Below, one piece after another: positions 7,407 to 8,904 of a stretch of 8,904 bases of DNA. The notes under the pieces were generated by a model. The model was given only the letters and a program-made list of their open reading frames with translations, searched no databases and was not told the DNA's origin. The translations under genes were made by a program, and so were the position numbers. The first letter of the stretch is position 1; the number at the start of each line of letters is the position of its first letter. This DNA comes from Acidobacteriota bacterium. Its GTDB lineage: Bacteria > Acidobacteriota > Blastocatellia > Pyrinomonadales > Pyrinomonadaceae. Location: assembly GCA_005790265.1 (NCBI GenBank), contig SXVE01000252.1, forward strand, positions 1 to 8,904, given 5' to 3'.

Positions 7407-7856
7407 ATGAATCAATTTGAATTGGAAGATATGGAAAATCTTTTTATGGCTCTGGGCGACAAAACTCGTTTGCGACTGCTTAATTTAATGCGGCGCGACG
7501 AAATTTGCGTTTGTTTCTTTACAGAAGTTTTAAGAGAAAGTCAGCCAAAAATCTCACGTCATCTGGCTTCGCTCAGAAACGCCGGAATAGTTGAAGCGAG
7601 GCGAGACGGAAAATGGGTTCATTACCGAATCGCTAAGCCGAAAAACGAACGCGTCCAGCAAATTCTAAATGATACTTTGGAGTGGCTCGAAACGCAGGAT
7701 GAGATGCGCGGCGAATATGAAATTCTGGAAAAAGCGTGCTGTGCGCCGGGCGCGCCCGTCACAATTGCGCGCGCGCCGAAACCGGAAATATTCGCTGAAA
7801 AGAATATGTCGGTTGATTTGCCGGAGAAAAAAGAATTGGACACATATCTTTTATAA
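7407..7856 (+). CDS. arsR: ArsR/SmtB-family arsenite-responsive repressor
   Basis: The 149-residue protein has the ArsR winged helix-turn-helix: LFMALGDKTRLRLLNLM, then the recognition region SQPKISRHLASLRNAGIV (45-62), then the wing RRDGKWVHYRI (65-75). The metal-site motif EICVCFF (C34, C36) matches the ELCVC of E. coli-type ArsR, but the third cysteine of that site is replaced (T39). A vicinal pair C111-C112 occurs in a C-terminal extension of about 40 residues rich in Ala, Pro and charged residues. As(III) would release the repressor from the operator shared with arsI. No good Shine-Dalgarno sequence precedes ATG 7407, and the predicted leader is short, so basal translation may be low. 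The gene ends 24 bp from the convergent DUF5522 gene, with no hairpin between. Confidence 0.93.
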   Translation: MNQFELEDMENLFMALGDKTRLRLLNLMRRDEICVCFFTEVLRESQPKISRHLASLRNAGIVEARRDGKWVHYRIAKPKNERVQQILNDTLEWLETQDEMRGEYEILEKACCAPGAPVTIARAPKPEIFAEKNMSVDLPEKKELDTYLL

Positions 7857-7880
7857 TTGCTGCTTGATTTTTACAGTGAA

Positions 7881-8096
7881 TTATTTATCGAGGGCGGTTT
7901 CCAATTTTGGATAAGGACAATGACGACATTTATTACCGCAACAATATCCTCGTTTGGCAAGAAAATGCGCGGTCAATACCATTAAGCCGTTCTCTAAATA
8001 AAAATCAATATCCTCAATGAGTTGCGGAGGATTCAGCGTTTTCTTTTTAATTGCACGTGCGCCCTCACGCTCAATATGCCGCGCTTTTTCATTCAT
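7881..8096 (-). CDS. Small cysteine-rich DUF5522-type protein
   Basis: The 71-residue protein contains the segment DFYLENGLMVLTAHFLAKRG followed by YCCGNKCRHCPY. Its four cysteines in CCGxxCRHC spacing (C52, C53, C57, C60 approximately) are the hallmark of DUF5522, a short widespread bacterial family of unknown function. The cysteines look suited to bind a metal ion or Fe-S cluster, but that is an inference. The N-terminal 25 residues are charged and basic. The gene lies 68 bp downstream of the tlyA-type gene on the same strand. ATG 8096 has no clear Shine-Dalgarno sequence. The short length and complete conserved motif indicate an intact gene, not a fragment. Confidence 0.78.
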   Translation of the reverse strand: MNEKARHIEREGARAIKKKTLNPPQLIEDIDFYLENGLMVLTAHFLAKRGYCCGNKCRHCPYPKLETALDK

Positions 8097-8164
8097 AAAA
8101 TATTTAAGTCAAACCGCTCGTAATCAAATAAATTTGCCAGAGAAAATGAGGTAAAAGATGCTCA

Positions 8165-8904
8165 TTATTCTTGCTTTCCATCTGTATTTTCATTTTTTTC
8201 ATATAATGCCAAAAATTCTTTATTGCCGTCCGCTCCTAAAATCGGCGAATCAATAACGGCAATATTCTTCAGCTCGCAAGTTTCGGCGAAATTATTTATT
8301 TCTTTAACTACTCGTTCGTGTTTTTCCGGATCGCGCACGATGCCGCCTTTGCCGACTTCGCCGCGACCGACTTCAAACTGCGGTTTGATTAAAACAATGA
8401 TCTTTCCATTTGTTTGCAGCAATTTAACGAGCGCGCCGAGAATTTTCGTGACTGAAATAAATGACACGTCCATTACGATCAAATCAAATTTTTCGCTGAA
8501 ATCTTCTTCCTTTAAATGTCTGGCGTTAACGTTTTCGCGCGCTTCGACGCGTTCGTCGCTGCGCAGTTTCCAAACGAGCTGATTGGTTCCGGCGTCAACC
8601 GCGAAAACTTTTTTCGCGCCGTTTTGCAGAAGGCAATCCGTAAAGCCGCCGGTGGACGCGCCGACATCCAAACAAACATATTCGTTTGGGCGAATATTAA
8701 ATTCCGTCAACGCTTTTTCCAGTTTCAAGCCGCCGCGACCGACGTATTTTGTTTCGGCAGTTTGTCCTTTAATTCTGATTGACGCTTCTTTGGTAAAAGT
8801 TTCTGACGGCTTTTCGACGCGTTTTTCGTTCGCTAAAACTACTCCCGCCATCACGAGCGCCTGCGCTTTCGTGCGGGAATCGGCAAGTCCGTATTCAACC
8901 AGCA
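8165..8904 (-). CDS. tlyA: TlyA-family rRNA (cytidine-2'-O)-methyltransferase, 5' end outside the window
   Basis: The frame is open to the window edge, with 245 residues visible; the full family length is about 270. The visible start, LVEYGLADSRTKAQALVMAG, is the second half of the S4 RNA-binding domain. It is followed by the linker KYVGRGGLKLEKAL (52-65), the FtsJ/RrmJ-type SAM motif DVGASTGGFTD (79-89), DVSFIS (145-150) and LIKPQFEVGRGEVGKGGIVRD (171-191). These belong to TlyA proteins, which 2'-O-methylate cytidines in 16S and/or 23S rRNA and were once called hemolysins. A GTG and ATG near 8850 are internal to the S4 domain and should not be taken as the start. The DUF5522 gene follows downstream. 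Confidence 0.93.
   Translation of the reverse strand, partial: LVEYGLADSRTKAQALVMAGVVLANEKRVEKPSETFTKEASIRIKGQTAETKYVGRGGLKLEKALTEFNIRPNEYVCLDVGASTGGFTDCLLQNGAKKVFAVDAGTNQLVWKLRSDERVEARENVNARHLKEEDFSEKFDLIVMDVSFISVTKILGALVKLLQTNGKIIVLIKPQFEVGRGEVGKGGIVRDPEKHERVVKEINNFAETCELKNIAVIDSPILGADGNKEFLALYEKNENTDGKQE

Noticed and set aside
8165..8854. A 229-codon tlyA starting at 8854
   Set aside because: The frame continues to the window edge with clear S4-domain sequence, so the 8854 codon is an internal valine.

Overview
This is bacterial chromosomal DNA of moderate GC content, with tightly packed genes whose codon use favours gcg, cgc, gaa and aaa. The gene mix is a GH57 branching enzyme, a bacterial myo-inositol-phosphate synthase of about 440 residues, an arsR/arsI/aquaporin/arsC cluster, a TlyA methyltransferase and a DUF5522 protein. 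Together with AT-rich spacers, this would fit an Acidobacteriota (Blastocatellia-like) genome. That placement is an inference from gene content and style only, with low confidence.

Left part (1-4080, + strand). The window opens inside a GH57 alpha-1,4-glucan branching enzyme gene (glycogen metabolism). A 132-bp palindromic element (949-1080) with 26-bp perfect arms overlaps the stop codon of that gene. Next, behind a recognisable sigma70-type promoter, is inositol-3-phosphate synthase (1184-2500). A 304-bp spacer follows; it holds several hairpins, a direct repeat and a terminator-like structure ending in T8, but no convincing gene. Then comes a stand-alone, single-ring Clp-type AAA+ ATPase (2805-4013) with a ClpP-docking-like IGF loop. 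A strong bidirectional terminator (4031-4077) separates it from the convergent glpK.

Middle and right part (4112-7856): arsenic region. Reading leftwards on the minus strand are arsI (C-As lyase type VOC protein), an aquaglyceroporin of the AqpS type (6056-6730), arsC (overlapping it by 8 bp) and then glpK, 50 bp further on with no visible terminator between. arsR is divergent on the + strand. The 136-bp arsI-arsR spacer contains a 56-bp near-perfect palindrome (27-bp arms, 2-bp centre) that covers the predicted -10 and start region of arsI. It also contains two back-to-back promoters whose -35 hexamers overlap by five bases. The pathway implied is: ArsI frees As(III) from methylated or aromatic arsenicals, ArsC reduces As(V) to As(III), and the channel lets As(III) (and possibly methylarsenicals) out without a dedicated pump, all under ArsR control. 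No ArsB, Acr3 or ArsA is present in the window.

Right end (7881-8904, minus strand). A 71-residue cysteine-rich DUF5522 protein lies downstream of a tlyA-type rRNA 2'-O-methyltransferase, whose first residues lie beyond the window edge. No tRNA, rRNA, CRISPR array, transposase or prophage gene was seen.
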